From an uncultured Pelagibacteraceae bacterium (lineage in GTDB: Bacteria > Pseudomonadota > Alphaproteobacteria > Pelagibacterales > Pelagibacteraceae): a stretch of 57,706 nucleotides of DNA. Shown in pieces: positions 1 through 8,887 of the stretch (within the stretch, counting starts at the first letter, position 1; every line of letters starts with the position of its first letter). The stretch is from the NCBI GenBank assembly GCA_902609235.1, contig CACLRF010000004.1, positions 1 through 57,706 of the forward strand, read 5' to 3'. The notes below the pieces were generated by a model, which did not search any database, had not been told where the DNA came from, and saw only the letters and a list, made by a program, of their open reading frames with translations. Position numbers and translations under genes: made by a program.

Positions 1-333
1 GGACCAAGTGGAATTGGTACCGCAAGAACTCTTGAGGGATTTGTTGATAATCATCAATTACCTTTTAGAAAAACTTTTAAAGAAAGAAATTATTGGAAAC
101 TTGGTCACTATTGTGAATTAGGAGATGGAAAATTTTCCTTAACAGCAGGCTGGAATAGTATTCAAGCTAAATACGGATCTGATGACTGGTTAGGTTATAA
201 ATCTGAAAATCAAAATGTAACTATGAGAGTTATGGATTTTTATCATCATGATGAAGGAAAAATTCGTGAAAATTGGGTACCAATTGATATAATTCATATA
301 TTAAAACAAATTGGAGTTGATATTTTAGAATAG
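1..333 (+). CDS. SnoaL-like polyketide cyclase family protein (5' partial)
   Basis: The window opens inside a gene: frame 1 is open for 110 codons to a TAG stop at 331-333, and its start lies upstream of the window. The visible C-terminal part reads as a SnoaL-like alpha+beta cone fold, with a short segment VMDFYHHDEGKIRENWVPID that resembles the end of SnoaL / ester-cyclase proteins, where the last strand and helix close the pocket. Proteins of this fold act on small organic molecules, but many have no known substrate, so no reaction is assigned. It ends 6 bases before the ATPase gene at 340, which suggests it is the upstream member of the sugar-transporter operon. Confidence 0.6.
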   Translation, partial: GPSGIGTARTLEGFVDNHQLPFRKTFKERNYWKLGHYCELGDGKFSLTAGWNSIQAKYGSDDWLGYKSENQNVTMRVMDFYHHDEGKIRENWVPIDIIHILKQIGVDILE

Positions 334-339
334 ATTCAA

Positions 340-1395
340 ATGGCAAATATTAAATTTACAGGTGTACATAAATCTTTTGGAACAAATAAAATTATTACAG
401 ATTTTAATCTTTTAGGTAAAGAAGACGAATTTCTTGTTTTAGTAGGACCATCAGGTTGTGGAAAATCAACATTGTTAAGAATGATTGCTGGATTAGAAAA
501 AATTGACGAAGGTGAAATTTTTATTAACGATCAAAAAATTAACGAACTTCATCCATCAAAGCGACAAACTGCAATGGTTTTTCAATCTTATGCACTTTAC
601 CCTCACATGAATGTTTATGAAAATATGTCTTTTGGTTTGAAAATAGAAAAAAGACCAAAAGAGGAAATCAATACAAAAGTTATGCAAGCGGCAAAAATTC
701 TAAAAATTGAAGAACTTCTTGAGAGGAAACCAAAACAATTATCAGGAGGTCAAAGACAAAGGGTTGCAATAGGAAGAGCTATCACAAGAAATCCAAAAAT
801 ATTCTTATTCGATGAACCATTATCTAATTTGGATGCTGCTTTAAGGGCTGAAATGAGAGTAGAAATATCAAAATTACACAATCAAATAAAAACTAACATG
901 ATATATGTTACTCATGATCAGGTTGAAGCTATGACTTTAGCAGACAGAATAGTTATTTTAAATCAAGGTAACATTGAACAGGTTGGTACTCCAGAGGAAA
1001 TTTATAATGACCCTGCAAATATTTTTGTGGCTCAATTTATTGGAACACCAAAGATGAATATATTAGAGTTAAGTGAACAAAACATCATCTCTGAAAATAC
1101 AATTAAGATATTAGAAAACAATATTCAATTTGATCAATTAAAATTAAATAAATCAAAACATTTTGTAGGTATAAGACCTGAGCACTTAAAAGCAAATCAA
1201 GAAAATCAGTTCAGTTTTAATCCTGAAATAGAGTTAATAGAAAATTTAGGTAATGAAAAAATTGCTTATATGAAAAAGAATGAGCATCAATTAAGTGCCA
1301 AAGTCCCAAGTAATATAGAAATTGGAAATAAAATTGGATTTGATTTAAATGACTTATTCATTTTTGATGAAAACGGAAATAGATTAAAGTCTTAG
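340..1395 (+). CDS. ABC transporter ATP-binding protein, MalK/UgpC type
   Basis: Cytoplasmic ATPase that powers a carbohydrate-type ABC importer. The 351 residues fit the MalK/UgpC class. Walker A GPSGCGKST is at residues 36-44, signature LSGGQ at about 134-138, Walker B IFLFDEP at about 154-160 and the H-loop histidine at about 192. The last 100 or so residues form a TOBE-like regulatory domain, ending in a beta-rich segment. It precedes its binding protein (1539) and permeases (2918, 4167) on the same strand. The ATPase coming first is unusual, as is the 143-base gap with its own promoter before the binding-protein gene. The family assignment is firm. The substrate cannot be read from the ATPase. 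Confidence 0.93.
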   Translation: MANIKFTGVHKSFGTNKIITDFNLLGKEDEFLVLVGPSGCGKSTLLRMIAGLEKIDEGEIFINDQKINELHPSKRQTAMVFQSYALYPHMNVYENMSFGLKIEKRPKEEINTKVMQAAKILKIEELLERKPKQLSGGQRQRVAIGRAITRNPKIFLFDEPLSNLDAALRAEMRVEISKLHNQIKTNMIYVTHDQVEAMTLADRIVILNQGNIEQVGTPEEIYNDPANIFVAQFIGTPKMNILELSEQNIISENTIKILENNIQFDQLKLNKSKHFVGIRPEHLKANQENQFSFNPEIELIENLGNEKIAYMKKNEHQLSAKVPSNIEIGNKIGFDLNDLFIFDENGNRLKS

Positions 1396-1486
1396 TACAA
1401 CTTATAATTGACTAACTTTAAATTTTGACCGTATTTAAATAAATTTACAGGGAAATCATAGGATTGAGAAAAAGCAACTGAATAGT

Positions 1487-1515
1487 TTGCGAAACATTTT
1501 TAAATTAATTATAAT
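1487..1515 (+). promoter_or_regulatory. Sigma70-type promoter for the sugar-binding protein gene
   Basis: TTGCGA at 1487-1492 and a perfect TATAAT at 1510-1515 are separated by 17 bases. Transcription should begin near 1522, leaving a short leader with the strong ribosome site GGAGGGG just before the ATG at 1539. This gives the binding-protein gene its own promoter, independent of the upstream ATPase gene. A weak hairpin (GCAACT/AGTTTGC with one bulged base, 1474-1490) overlaps the -35 box. Nothing else is recognised in the 1396-1538 gap. Confidence 0.6.
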
Positions 1516-1538
1516 TTTATTTATAAATAGGAGGGGAA

Positions 1539-2870
1539 ATGAAAAATATAATTAAAATATTTTGCGTAATTTCGTTTTTTATCTCGAATGTTGTTTACGC
1601 AGACATAAAGTTTTGGACTACAGAAGTTCAGCCAGCCAGAATGGCAAAACAAGAGGAAATGGCAAAAGCTTTTGAAACTAAAACAGGTATTAAAGTAGAT
1701 GTTATCCCAATAGAAGAAAAAGATTTGGGAACTAGAGCTACAGCTGCAGCAGCAGCGGGCGACTTACCAGATGTGATCTACCATACTTTACAATATGTAT
1801 TGCCATGGGCTGAAGCAGGAATATTAGATGTGGATGCTAACAATGCTGTTGTCAAAGAATTAGGTAAAAAAACATTTGCACCAGGTGCGCTTAACATGGC
1901 AAAAAAGGGTTCAAAAATTGCAGCCGTTCCAGTTGATGGATGGACACAGATGGTTGTTTATAGAAAGGATCTTTTTGAAAATGCTGATTTAGCACCGCCA
2001 ACAAGTTATGCGAATATTGTAGCCGCAGTTGAGAAGCTTTCAAAACAAAATGGAATGTTTGGGTTCGTAGCTGCTACCAAGACTGATGAAAATTTCATGA
2101 GTCAAGTTTTAGAGCACGTTCTTTTAGCAAATGGAGTTAATATTGTTAAAAAAGGTGGAATCAAAAAACAAGGTAAGAAATTAAAACAAGCATTAGAGTT
2201 TTATAAAGTAATTGCAAAAGCAAGTCCTCCAGGAGAATTGTACTGGAAACAATCTAGAGCACTTTACTTCGCTGGTAAAACTCCAATGATTATTTGGTCA
2301 CCATTTATTATGGATGAGCTTGCTGGTTTAAGAGATTCAGCTCCACCAACAATTAACAGTGATCCAACATCACCTGAACTAGCTTCTAAAACTGGTTTCA
2401 TAACTAATTTTAGCGGACCTAGTAATAAAAAAGGTGCTGCATGGGCAGATGTTAGATACTTTGGTATAACAGCTGATGCTGATACAGATGAAGCTAAACA
2501 ATTTATCATGTACTCAATGGATGAAGGTTACACAAGCACATTATCGATAGCTCCAGAAGGTAAATTTCCTGTACGAAGAGGAAATTCAAGTGACCCTGAG
2601 GCTTTCACGAAAGCTTGGAGTAAACTACCTGTTGGAGTTGATAGAAAAGCACCTTTGTCAGATCTATACGACCCAGATGTTATTAATAATATTGTAGCTG
2701 GTTTGGATACTGCAAATAGATGGGGAGTTAAAGAAGGTGAGCTATCTAGAGCATCCAAAATTATTAATGCACAATTCTTAAACAGAATAACACGTGAATA
2801 TATTGATGATCAAATTTCTGTTGATGAAGCGGTTGATAAAATAAATGCTGAATTAGCTAAATTCAAATAA
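1539..2870 (+). CDS. Extracellular solute-binding protein, carbohydrate family 1
   Basis: Periplasmic receptor of the sugar-type ABC importer. A cleavable signal peptide spans about residues 1-21 (charged start, hydrophobic core, VYA before DIKFW). The remaining 420 residues match family 1 sugar-binding proteins (MalE/UgpB-like), including the early pattern of an extended strand followed by a helix containing a KTGIKV motif. It starts at an ATG behind GGAGGGG and has its own promoter. A hairpin with a T-run follows its stop codon, before the permease genes, which fits high expression of this gene alone. The neighbouring GH63-like hydrolase suggests a small glycoside ligand. The ligand itself is inference. 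Confidence 0.9.
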   Translation: MKNIIKIFCVISFFISNVVYADIKFWTTEVQPARMAKQEEMAKAFETKTGIKVDVIPIEEKDLGTRATAAAAAGDLPDVIYHTLQYVLPWAEAGILDVDANNAVVKELGKKTFAPGALNMAKKGSKIAAVPVDGWTQMVVYRKDLFENADLAPPTSYANIVAAVEKLSKQNGMFGFVAATKTDENFMSQVLEHVLLANGVNIVKKGGIKKQGKKLKQALEFYKVIAKASPPGELYWKQSRALYFAGKTPMIIWSPFIMDELAGLRDSAPPTINSDPTSPELASKTGFITNFSGPSNKKGAAWADVRYFGITADADTDEAKQFIMYSMDEGYTSTLSIAPEGKFPVRRGNSSDPEAFTKAWSKLPVGVDRKAPLSDLYDPDVINNIVAGLDTANRWGVKEGELSRASKIINAQFLNRITREYIDDQISVDEAVDKINAELAKFK

Positions 2871-2888
2871 TTTTAATTTATTTAAAAA

Positions 2889-2917
2889 GCGGGTAATATA
2901 AATTATCCGCTTTTTTT
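2889..2917 (+). terminator. Attenuator hairpin between binding-protein and permease genes
   Basis: GCGGGTAAT (2889-2897) pairs with ATTATCCGC (2902-2910) through nine pairs, one of them G-U, around a 4-base loop. Seven T residues follow directly (2911-2917) and the permease ATG starts at 2918. It has the form of an intrinsic terminator. Because the downstream permease gene has no separate leader, it more likely gives partial termination or 3'-end protection of the binding-protein mRNA. Confidence 0.65.
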
Positions 2918-4177
2918 ATGAATGATACTTTAGCAAATACAGAAAAAAAAACTGCATACGTACTCACTTTACCTGCAATTCTTTTAGTTTTTTCAATAAT
3001 TTTATTTCCAATTTTTGCAAATGTTTGGATTAGTTTTAAAGAAGTTGAATTAAAAGATATTCGAATTCCAGAACCAAGAGCAAAAAAAATTGTTAAATCT
3101 ATTTCTGATGAGCCTTTTAAAATAAAGATATTATATAAGTTAAGAAATAGTTCATTAATTCAAGAAATAAGAGATGTTTCTTTTCAAGATAATTTCCCAA
3201 AAAATTTTGAAATTGAAAATTTAGATCCAAGATGTGCTTACGAAAAGTATAACTTAAAATGTGAATTTGGAAATTGGCCAGCTAAATATAGGGAAAATTT
3301 TCAGGTAGTATTTAAAACAAATGATGGATCAAAAGTAGACAAAAAAAATCTTAAAACAATTAAACCAAAATTATATGGGAAATCTGATAATATATTACTT
3401 AATACTAACTTTACTCTCAAAAACTTTAAAAAAGTTTTGTTTGAAAATGAATTTGTAGATTTACTATTAACAACGTTTTATTACACATTTTTTGGAACTG
3501 TAGGCTCGATAGTATTTGGTATTTTAACTGCTCAAATGGTAAATCAAAAATTTTATGGAAGAACATTCATGAGAAGTGTTCTACTTTTCCCATATGTTGC
3601 TCCAGTTGTTGCTTTAGCTTACACTTGGGAACTTTTACTAGACCCTAATAGCGGTACGTTAAATAGTTTACTATTAAATTATCAAATTATTGAAACTCCA
3701 ATAAACCTTCTTGGACAAAAATATATTGAAATTAGTATTTTAGGTTTTGATTTTAAATTAAGGTTAGCACTTACAACAGTTGTAATGTTTGAAATTTGGA
3801 GATATTTCCCTCTAGCCTTTTTATTTATTCTTGCAAGACTTCAAGCTATTCCAAAAGAATTATATGAGGCAGCTGATGTTGATGGGGCCAGTCCCTTTCA
3901 AAAATTTTTTAATATTACACTTCCCCAAATTACTGCAGTAATTTCGATTTTATTCATGATTAGATTTATATGGAATTTTAATAAATTTGAGGACGTCTTT
4001 TTATTAACTGGAGGTGCATCAGGAACAAGAACTTTACCAATTAATGTTTATCAACAAGGTTTTGCAATATCAGATATTGGAATGGGCTCAGCCGTTTCAA
4101 TTGTAATCGTTGTATTACTTTTAATGTTTATGTTTTTTTATTTTAAACTTTTAGGAAAAAGAGTAGATGAGAACTAA
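2918..4177 (+). CDS. ABC transporter permease, MalF type, with periplasmic insert
   Basis: Inner-membrane subunit of the sugar-type importer. The first membrane helix is at about residues 14-35. A charged insert of about 130 residues follows (roughly 36-170), then the usual permease core with about five further helices. The EAA loop is visible as ELYEAADVDGASPFQKFF near residue 315. The insert sits where E. coli MalF carries its P2 loop, which contacts the binding protein, but I see no clear sequence likeness to it. The ATG follows the T-run of the hairpin at 2889, so there is almost no room for a ribosome site and translation may depend on read-through ribosomes. Its end overlaps the next permease by 11 bases. 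Confidence 0.88.
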   Translation: MNDTLANTEKKTAYVLTLPAILLVFSIILFPIFANVWISFKEVELKDIRIPEPRAKKIVKSISDEPFKIKILYKLRNSSLIQEIRDVSFQDNFPKNFEIENLDPRCAYEKYNLKCEFGNWPAKYRENFQVVFKTNDGSKVDKKNLKTIKPKLYGKSDNILLNTNFTLKNFKKVLFENEFVDLLLTTFYYTFFGTVGSIVFGILTAQMVNQKFYGRTFMRSVLLFPYVAPVVALAYTWELLLDPNSGTLNSLLLNYQIIETPINLLGQKYIEISILGFDFKLRLALTTVVMFEIWRYFPLAFLFILARLQAIPKELYEAADVDGASPFQKFFNITLPQITAVISILFMIRFIWNFNKFEDVFLLTGGASGTRTLPINVYQQGFAISDIGMGSAVSIVIVVLLLMFMFFYFKLLGKRVDEN

Positions 4178-5360
4178 AAATACAATATTATTTTCATTGA
4201 TATCTACTTTTTTCTTAATTTTTTTAATTTCTATTTGGAAGATATTAGCAACACTGCAAGGTTTAAGCATTAATAGTTTTAATATAGAAATAATTTTTAT
4301 ATTTGGTTTTTTAATATCATTAGCTCACTTAGGAATAGGTGATAGAATTAAATCAATTTATAAATCAATCATTTTTTCTTCCATATTCGTTTTTTGTGAT
4401 GGTTTCTTAATACAAAAATTACCAATTTGGTATAATGTGGGTGTATTTTTAATATTATATTTTTTCACCAATAAAATTAGCAAATATACTTTTATAGGTT
4501 TAAAAGAAGAGCACTCTACACAAGTAATTTTGTTCGACTTCTTAACTTTATTTGGAATTTTATTTTTCTCTTTTGTAATACTTTTTCCATTTTACATGAT
4601 GTTAGTCACAAGTTTCAAAACACAAATAGCTTTGTTAGTGAATCCTTTAGATTTTAGTATCAATTTCGGACAAGATATAAAAGATTTATTTAAATCTTAT
4701 TTTGTAATTTTTAAATCTTATAAATTTGGAAAATATATTGTGACTAGTACAATTGTTTCTGTTGGTACTGTTATTATCACTCTTCTTTTTGCAATACCTG
4801 CTGCTTATGCGGTTGCAAGATTAAATTTCTTTGGAAAAACATTTTTGTCTACATCTATTCTTATAATATACATGTTCCCTGCAATCGTTCTTGTTATTCC
4901 GTTGTATACAATATTTAGTCAATTAGGTTTACGTAATTCAATAGAGGGTTTATTAATTGTGTATACGGCAACAACACTCCCAGTAGCTATTTATATGTTA
5001 CAAGGATACTTTAAAAGCATACCTAAAGAATTAGAAGAAGCTGCAATTTTAGACAAATTAAGTTGGTTTGGAATTATAACAAAAATTATAATTCCTTTAA
5101 GCATTCCTGCGATTTCATCTGTTGCTTTGTATGTTTTTATGATTGCATGGAATGAATTTTTGTTTTCTTTGATGTTTTTGGACAATCCTAATTCATTTAC
5201 ATTATCAAGAGCTATCCAATATTTAAGTGGAGATGCAGAAACACCAAGACAATATTTAATGGCAGGCTCAGTTGTTGTTACATTACCAGTATTATTTATT
5301 TTTGTTTATTTCGAAAAATATTTAGTTAGCGGTTTGACAGCAGGAAGCGTTAAAGGATAA
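4167..5360 (+). CDS. ABC transporter permease, MalG type, N-terminally extended
   Basis: Second inner-membrane subunit of the sugar-type importer. The C-terminal 280 residues are a standard MalG-like permease, with the EAA loop ELEEAAILDKLSWFGIITK at about residues 287-305. The N-terminal 115 residues add about four hydrophobic helices that ordinary MalG proteins (about 280-300 residues) lack. The start overlaps the MalF-type gene by 11 bases and the stop overlaps the next start by one base, so the three genes are translationally coupled. Family assignment is secure; the role of the extra helices is unknown. Confidence 0.88.
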   Translation: MRTKNTILFSLISTFFLIFLISIWKILATLQGLSINSFNIEIIFIFGFLISLAHLGIGDRIKSIYKSIIFSSIFVFCDGFLIQKLPIWYNVGVFLILYFFTNKISKYTFIGLKEEHSTQVILFDFLTLFGILFFSFVILFPFYMMLVTSFKTQIALLVNPLDFSINFGQDIKDLFKSYFVIFKSYKFGKYIVTSTIVSVGTVIITLLFAIPAAYAVARLNFFGKTFLSTSILIIYMFPAIVLVIPLYTIFSQLGLRNSIEGLLIVYTATTLPVAIYMLQGYFKSIPKELEEAAILDKLSWFGIITKIIIPLSIPAISSVALYVFMIAWNEFLFSLMFLDNPNSFTLSRAIQYLSGDAETPRQYLMAGSVVVTLPVLFIFVYFEKYLVSGLTAGSVKG

Positions 5361-6619
5361 TGAATAGATTTATTAAAAATGCTCAAAAAATTTTAATTGG
5401 AAATAGAAAAAGAGGATACACCTTACCAACAAATAATAAATTATATCCTGCTCAATGGAACTGGGATTCGGCATTTATTGCATTAGGATATTCTTATTTT
5501 AATTTAAATTTTGCAATTAAAGAAATAAAGACACTTTTAGATGGGCAATGGAAAGATGGAATGGTTCCACATATATTGTTTCATAATACATATACAAATT
5601 ATTATCCTAATCATACTGCTTGGAATTGTGGAAATAAAATACACTCCTCTGGAATAACTCAACCCCCAGTACTTGCAAGTATTTTAAAACAAATCATAGA
5701 TAAAAATAAAATTACTAAAAAACAAAAAAAAGAAATTAAAAAATTAATAATTAAAATTAAAAAATCTCATGAATGGTTTATTAAATTTAGAGATCCCAAA
5801 AAAACTGGCTTGGTATCAATACTTCATCCGTGGGAAAGCGGTTATGATAATTCTTCACTTTGGGATGGACCAATGAGTAAAGTTGAAATTGAAAGAAATA
5901 TACAATACAAAAGAGCTGATAATAAAGTCATTAACCCAGAACAAAGACCATTAAATATTGACTATGATAGGTATGTAACAATTAAAAACGATCTAAGAAA
6001 AAAAAAGTATAACCCAAAAAAAATATTCAATACCGCGTTGTTCAATGTCGTTGATATTGGATTTAATTCTATATTTCTTAAAGCAAATAAAGATTTAATC
6101 ATACTTTTAAAAGAATTTAATCTAGATAGTTCAAAAATTATTAATTATGTAAAACTTACAGAGAGAAATATTTTAAGTTTTTTTGATAAAAAAAAGGGTG
6201 CTTTTTTTTCATTTGATTTAAGAAATAAAAAAAAAATATCAGTCCCATCTATAACTAATTACTTAGTGTTGTTTGCTGATATCAACAATCATAAGATAAA
6301 TAATCTTTTAATCAAAAACTTAAAAAAACATAACTTTAAAGAAAAATATTTCTTTTCTTCAATAAAACCTAATCACAAAAGCTTTGAGGAAAAACGTTAT
6401 TGGAGAGGTCCTGTATGGGTTAATTGTAATTGGTTTATATGCAAAGGTCTCATGAATAAGGACGAAAAATACGCAAAAAAAATTAAACAAATCACTATTA
6501 GATTGGTAGAAAAAAAAGGGTTTCATGAATATTACAGTTGTAAGAATGGTAAACCAATGGGTGCAAATAATTTTTCTTGGTCCGCAGCTCTATATTTAGA
6601 TTTAAAATTAACTAATTAA
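5360..6619 (+). CDS. GH63-like glycoside hydrolase (glucosylglycerate/mannosylglycerate hydrolase type)
   Basis: Probable cytoplasmic alpha-glycosidase with an (alpha/alpha)6 barrel. No signal peptide is present. Motifs seen are QWNWDSAF (about 32-39), HPWESGYDNS (about 156-165, with the likely acid Asp163), RYWRGPVWVN near residue 345, and EYY...G...NFSWSAAL at the C-terminus (Glu390 the likely second catalytic acid). These match the MGH1/GH63 group, whose characterised members of about 420-450 residues cleave mannosylglycerate or glucosylglycerate. The start shares a base with the upstream permease stop, so it is the last gene of the transporter operon. This suggests imported glycosides are cleaved inside the cell. 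The exact substrate is inference. Confidence 0.75.
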   Translation: MNRFIKNAQKILIGNRKRGYTLPTNNKLYPAQWNWDSAFIALGYSYFNLNFAIKEIKTLLDGQWKDGMVPHILFHNTYTNYYPNHTAWNCGNKIHSSGITQPPVLASILKQIIDKNKITKKQKKEIKKLIIKIKKSHEWFIKFRDPKKTGLVSILHPWESGYDNSSLWDGPMSKVEIERNIQYKRADNKVINPEQRPLNIDYDRYVTIKNDLRKKKYNPKKIFNTALFNVVDIGFNSIFLKANKDLIILLKEFNLDSSKIINYVKLTERNILSFFDKKKGAFFSFDLRNKKKISVPSITNYLVLFADINNHKINNLLIKNLKKHNFKEKYFFSSIKPNHKSFEEKRYWRGPVWVNCNWFICKGLMNKDEKYAKKIKQITIRLVEKKGFHEYYSCKNGKPMGANNFSWSAALYLDLKLTN

Positions 6620-6631
6620 ATAATTAATTAG
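6612..6631. terminator. AT-only inverted repeat between convergent genes
   Basis: CTAATTA (6612-6618) and TAATTAG (6625-6631) form a 7-pair stem over both stop codons of the convergent genes ending at 6619 and 6624. With no G-C core it would be a weak bidirectional terminator at best. Confidence 0.25.
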
Positions 6632-7910
6632 AAAATCCGTATTTTCTTAATCTGACGTCACCGGTTCTGGCATGCGCTTCCATTCCTTCGTATCTAGAAA
6701 TTCTTGCACAAGCAGCACCAACTTCTTTTGTTGCAGCCTTATTCATTCTTTGGAAACTTAATGTTTTTATAAATTTTCCAACAAATAAACCGCCCGTGTA
6801 TCTACCAGCACCTTTTGTTGGTAAAATGTGATTTGTACCTGAACATTTATCTCCATAAGCAACTGTTGTTTCTTCTCCTATGAATAAAGATCCGTAATTC
6901 TTTAATCTCTCGTGATACCAGTGTAAATTTTTAGTTTGGACTTCTAAATGTTCTGGGGCGTATTCGTCACTAACTTTAGCGATCTCTTCATCAGTATCAC
7001 AAAGAATTACTTCACCATAATCTCTCCATGCAGCACCTGAATTTTCTCTTGGAAGATCTGGTAAATCAGCAATTAATTCTGGAACTCTTTGCATAACGTA
7101 GTCTGCAACTTTCTTACTTTTAGTAAACAACCAAGCTGGAGAATTATAACCGTGTTCTGCTTGTCCAACTAAATCATAAGCTACCATTTCAGGATCAGCA
7201 GTTTCATCTGCAATAACTGCAATTTCAGTTGGACCAGCAAATAAATCTATACCAACTTTCCCAAACAAAATTCTTTTTGCTTCAGCAACAAATTGGTTAC
7301 CAGGACCAACCAAAATATCTGCAGGTGCATTTCCAAATAAACCATTTGTCATTGCTGCAATAGCTTGCACACCACCCAAATTCATTATTACGTCAGCACC
7401 ACATAAGTCAGCCGTATAAACAATAGACGGATGTACTCCAACACCAGGTTTAGGTGAACTACAAACTAAAATATTTTTAACCCCTGCAACTTTTGCTGTT
7501 GTTACACTCATTACGGCTGAGGCTATATGAGCATATCTTCCTGCTGGTACGTAGCAACCAGCTGTATTTACTGGAATAAGTTTTTGTCCTGCAAATAAAC
7601 CATCAGATAATTCAACTTCAAAGTCTTGGCCATAATTTTTTAATTGTGCCTCAGCAAACTTTCTTACTCTTTCATGAGAGAACTGAATATCATCTTTAGT
7701 TTTCTGATCTAAATTTTTTTTTATTTCTTCAATTTTTTCTTTTGAAACAATTACATCACCCTCATATTTATCAAATTTTTTTGAAAGCTCCTTACAGCCT
7801 TCTTCTTTACTAGTCTCAATATCTTTTAGAATATTTTCAACTATTTCTCTTGTTTTAGTGTCGTCTGTAGACGATGTTTTTGGCGATTTTTTTAAGTATG
7901 TAATTGACAT
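6624..7910 (-). CDS. Histidinol-dehydrogenase family protein, HpsN-like (sulfopropanediol dehydrogenase candidate)
   Basis: NAD- and zinc-dependent dehydrogenase of the HisD family, 428 residues, full length. The metal and catalytic motifs are intact: VGQAEHG, APEHL, GDKCSGTNH and a C-terminal EAHA. HisD of histidine synthesis usually has GDY where this protein has GDK. From memory, GDK marks the alternative clade that includes HpsN, which oxidises 2,3-dihydroxypropane-1-sulfonate to sulfolactate. No other his gene is nearby. It ends a minus-strand operon behind an ABC transporter and a phosphotransacetylase-family gene, 60 bases downstream of the latter, which also argues for catabolism rather than histidine synthesis. 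The family is certain; the HpsN role is probable but unproven. Confidence 0.7.
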   Translation of the reverse strand: MSITYLKKSPKTSSTDDTKTREIVENILKDIETSKEEGCKELSKKFDKYEGDVIVSKEKIEEIKKNLDQKTKDDIQFSHERVRKFAEAQLKNYGQDFEVELSDGLFAGQKLIPVNTAGCYVPAGRYAHIASAVMSVTTAKVAGVKNILVCSSPKPGVGVHPSIVYTADLCGADVIMNLGGVQAIAAMTNGLFGNAPADILVGPGNQFVAEAKRILFGKVGIDLFAGPTEIAVIADETADPEMVAYDLVGQAEHGYNSPAWLFTKSKKVADYVMQRVPELIADLPDLPRENSGAAWRDYGEVILCDTDEEIAKVSDEYAPEHLEVQTKNLHWYHERLKNYGSLFIGEETTVAYGDKCSGTNHILPTKGAGRYTGGLFVGKFIKTLSFQRMNKAATKEVGAACARISRYEGMEAHARTGDVRLRKYGFSN

Positions 7911-7970
7911 TTCTCTCCTTTAAAATTTCAATTTATTTAAATGAATTTTGTTTGAAATTCAATGTATCAT

Positions 7971-8882
7971 TTAGTCTAAAGCAACTACTGCAGCTGCAAT
8001 AGAAGCTAAACGTGCTTGAGCTTCATCAGATCTACTTGTTATAACGACCGGTACTTTTCCACCGACCACAACTCCTGCAGCACACGCTCCACTAAAATAA
8101 ATAAGCATTTTAACCAAAGCATTACCAGTCTCAACACTTGGTACCAATAAAACATCTGCTTCTCCAGCAACTAAATTTTTAATTCCTTTAATAGCCGCAG
8201 ACTTTTTGGAAATACTATTATCAAAAGCCAAAGGTCCAAATACATCAGCATTTAAATTTTCTTCTTGAGCTAACTTAGTAATTTCTGCAGCTTCAATAGA
8301 GCTTGGGACACTATCTAAAACCTCTTCTGTTGCAGATAAAACAGATATTTTTGGTCTTTCTATTCCTATTCTGTGTGAAAAATTTACAACATTTTTTAAG
8401 ATATGCATTTTAGTTTTTACGTTAGGCAATACATTTAATGCTCCATCAGTGATTATCAAAGGCTTGTCATCTTTACCAATGCTCATATGCCAAATATGAC
8501 TTAGTCTTGTTTTGCCTAACAAATTGTATTCACGTTTTAAAACCTCTTTCATAAGAACATCTGTATGAATGTGTCCTTTGACAATTATTTTAACTTTATC
8601 TTCACTTGCAAGTTTAGCTGCAATTTTCGCCGTATCGTTCTCTACAGGTTCATGAATAAGTTCATATTTAGAGATATCCCATTTAATATCTTCAGCACAT
8701 TTTTGTATTTCAACTTCATGACCAATAAAAATAGGTTCAATTAGATCCTCATTTACCGCATCTTGAATGGATAACATTGGCAAAGGTTTCCCTGCATTTA
8801 CTACAGCAACTTTAACACCTTTTTTTTTATGCGCTAAATCTAGAAGGTTATTTGGGCATATAATTTCTTTACTTGATAGCAT
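7971..8882 (-). CDS. Phosphate acetyl/butyryltransferase family protein
   Basis: Predicted cytoplasmic acyltransferase that exchanges phosphate and CoA on an acyl group (phosphotransacetylase/Ptb fold, PTA_PTB family). At 303 residues it is the short, single-domain form. Typical segments are ILVKGxxxT-like (here IIVKGHIHTDVLMKEVL, about residues 98-114), SHIWHMS with a conserved TDGALNV shortly after, and the C-terminal Gly-rich GACAAGVVVGGKVPVV. It lies 5 bases behind the ABC ATPase and upstream of the HpsN-like gene. In sulfonate degraders such an enzyme converts acetyl phosphate from Xsc to acetyl-CoA, but no xsc gene is in the window. Acyl specificity (acetyl or butyryl) cannot be fixed by reading. 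Confidence 0.8.
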   Translation of the reverse strand: MLSSKEIICPNNLLDLAHKKKGVKVAVVNAGKPLPMLSIQDAVNEDLIEPIFIGHEVEIQKCAEDIKWDISKYELIHEPVENDTAKIAAKLASEDKVKIIVKGHIHTDVLMKEVLKREYNLLGKTRLSHIWHMSIGKDDKPLIITDGALNVLPNVKTKMHILKNVVNFSHRIGIERPKISVLSATEEVLDSVPSSIEAAEITKLAQEENLNADVFGPLAFDNSISKKSAAIKGIKNLVAGEADVLLVPSVETGNALVKMLIYFSGACAAGVVVGGKVPVVITSRSDEAQARLASIAAAVVALD

Positions 8883-8887
8883 ATAAT

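Noticed and set aside
1396..1538. Riboswitch in the gap before the sugar-binding protein gene
   Set aside because: Only a weak bulged hairpin overlaps the promoter. No conserved aptamer core is recognisable.
6624..7910. hisD of histidine biosynthesis
   Set aside because: GDK in place of GDY, no other his gene nearby, and an operon with transporter and phosphotransacetylase genes argue against it.
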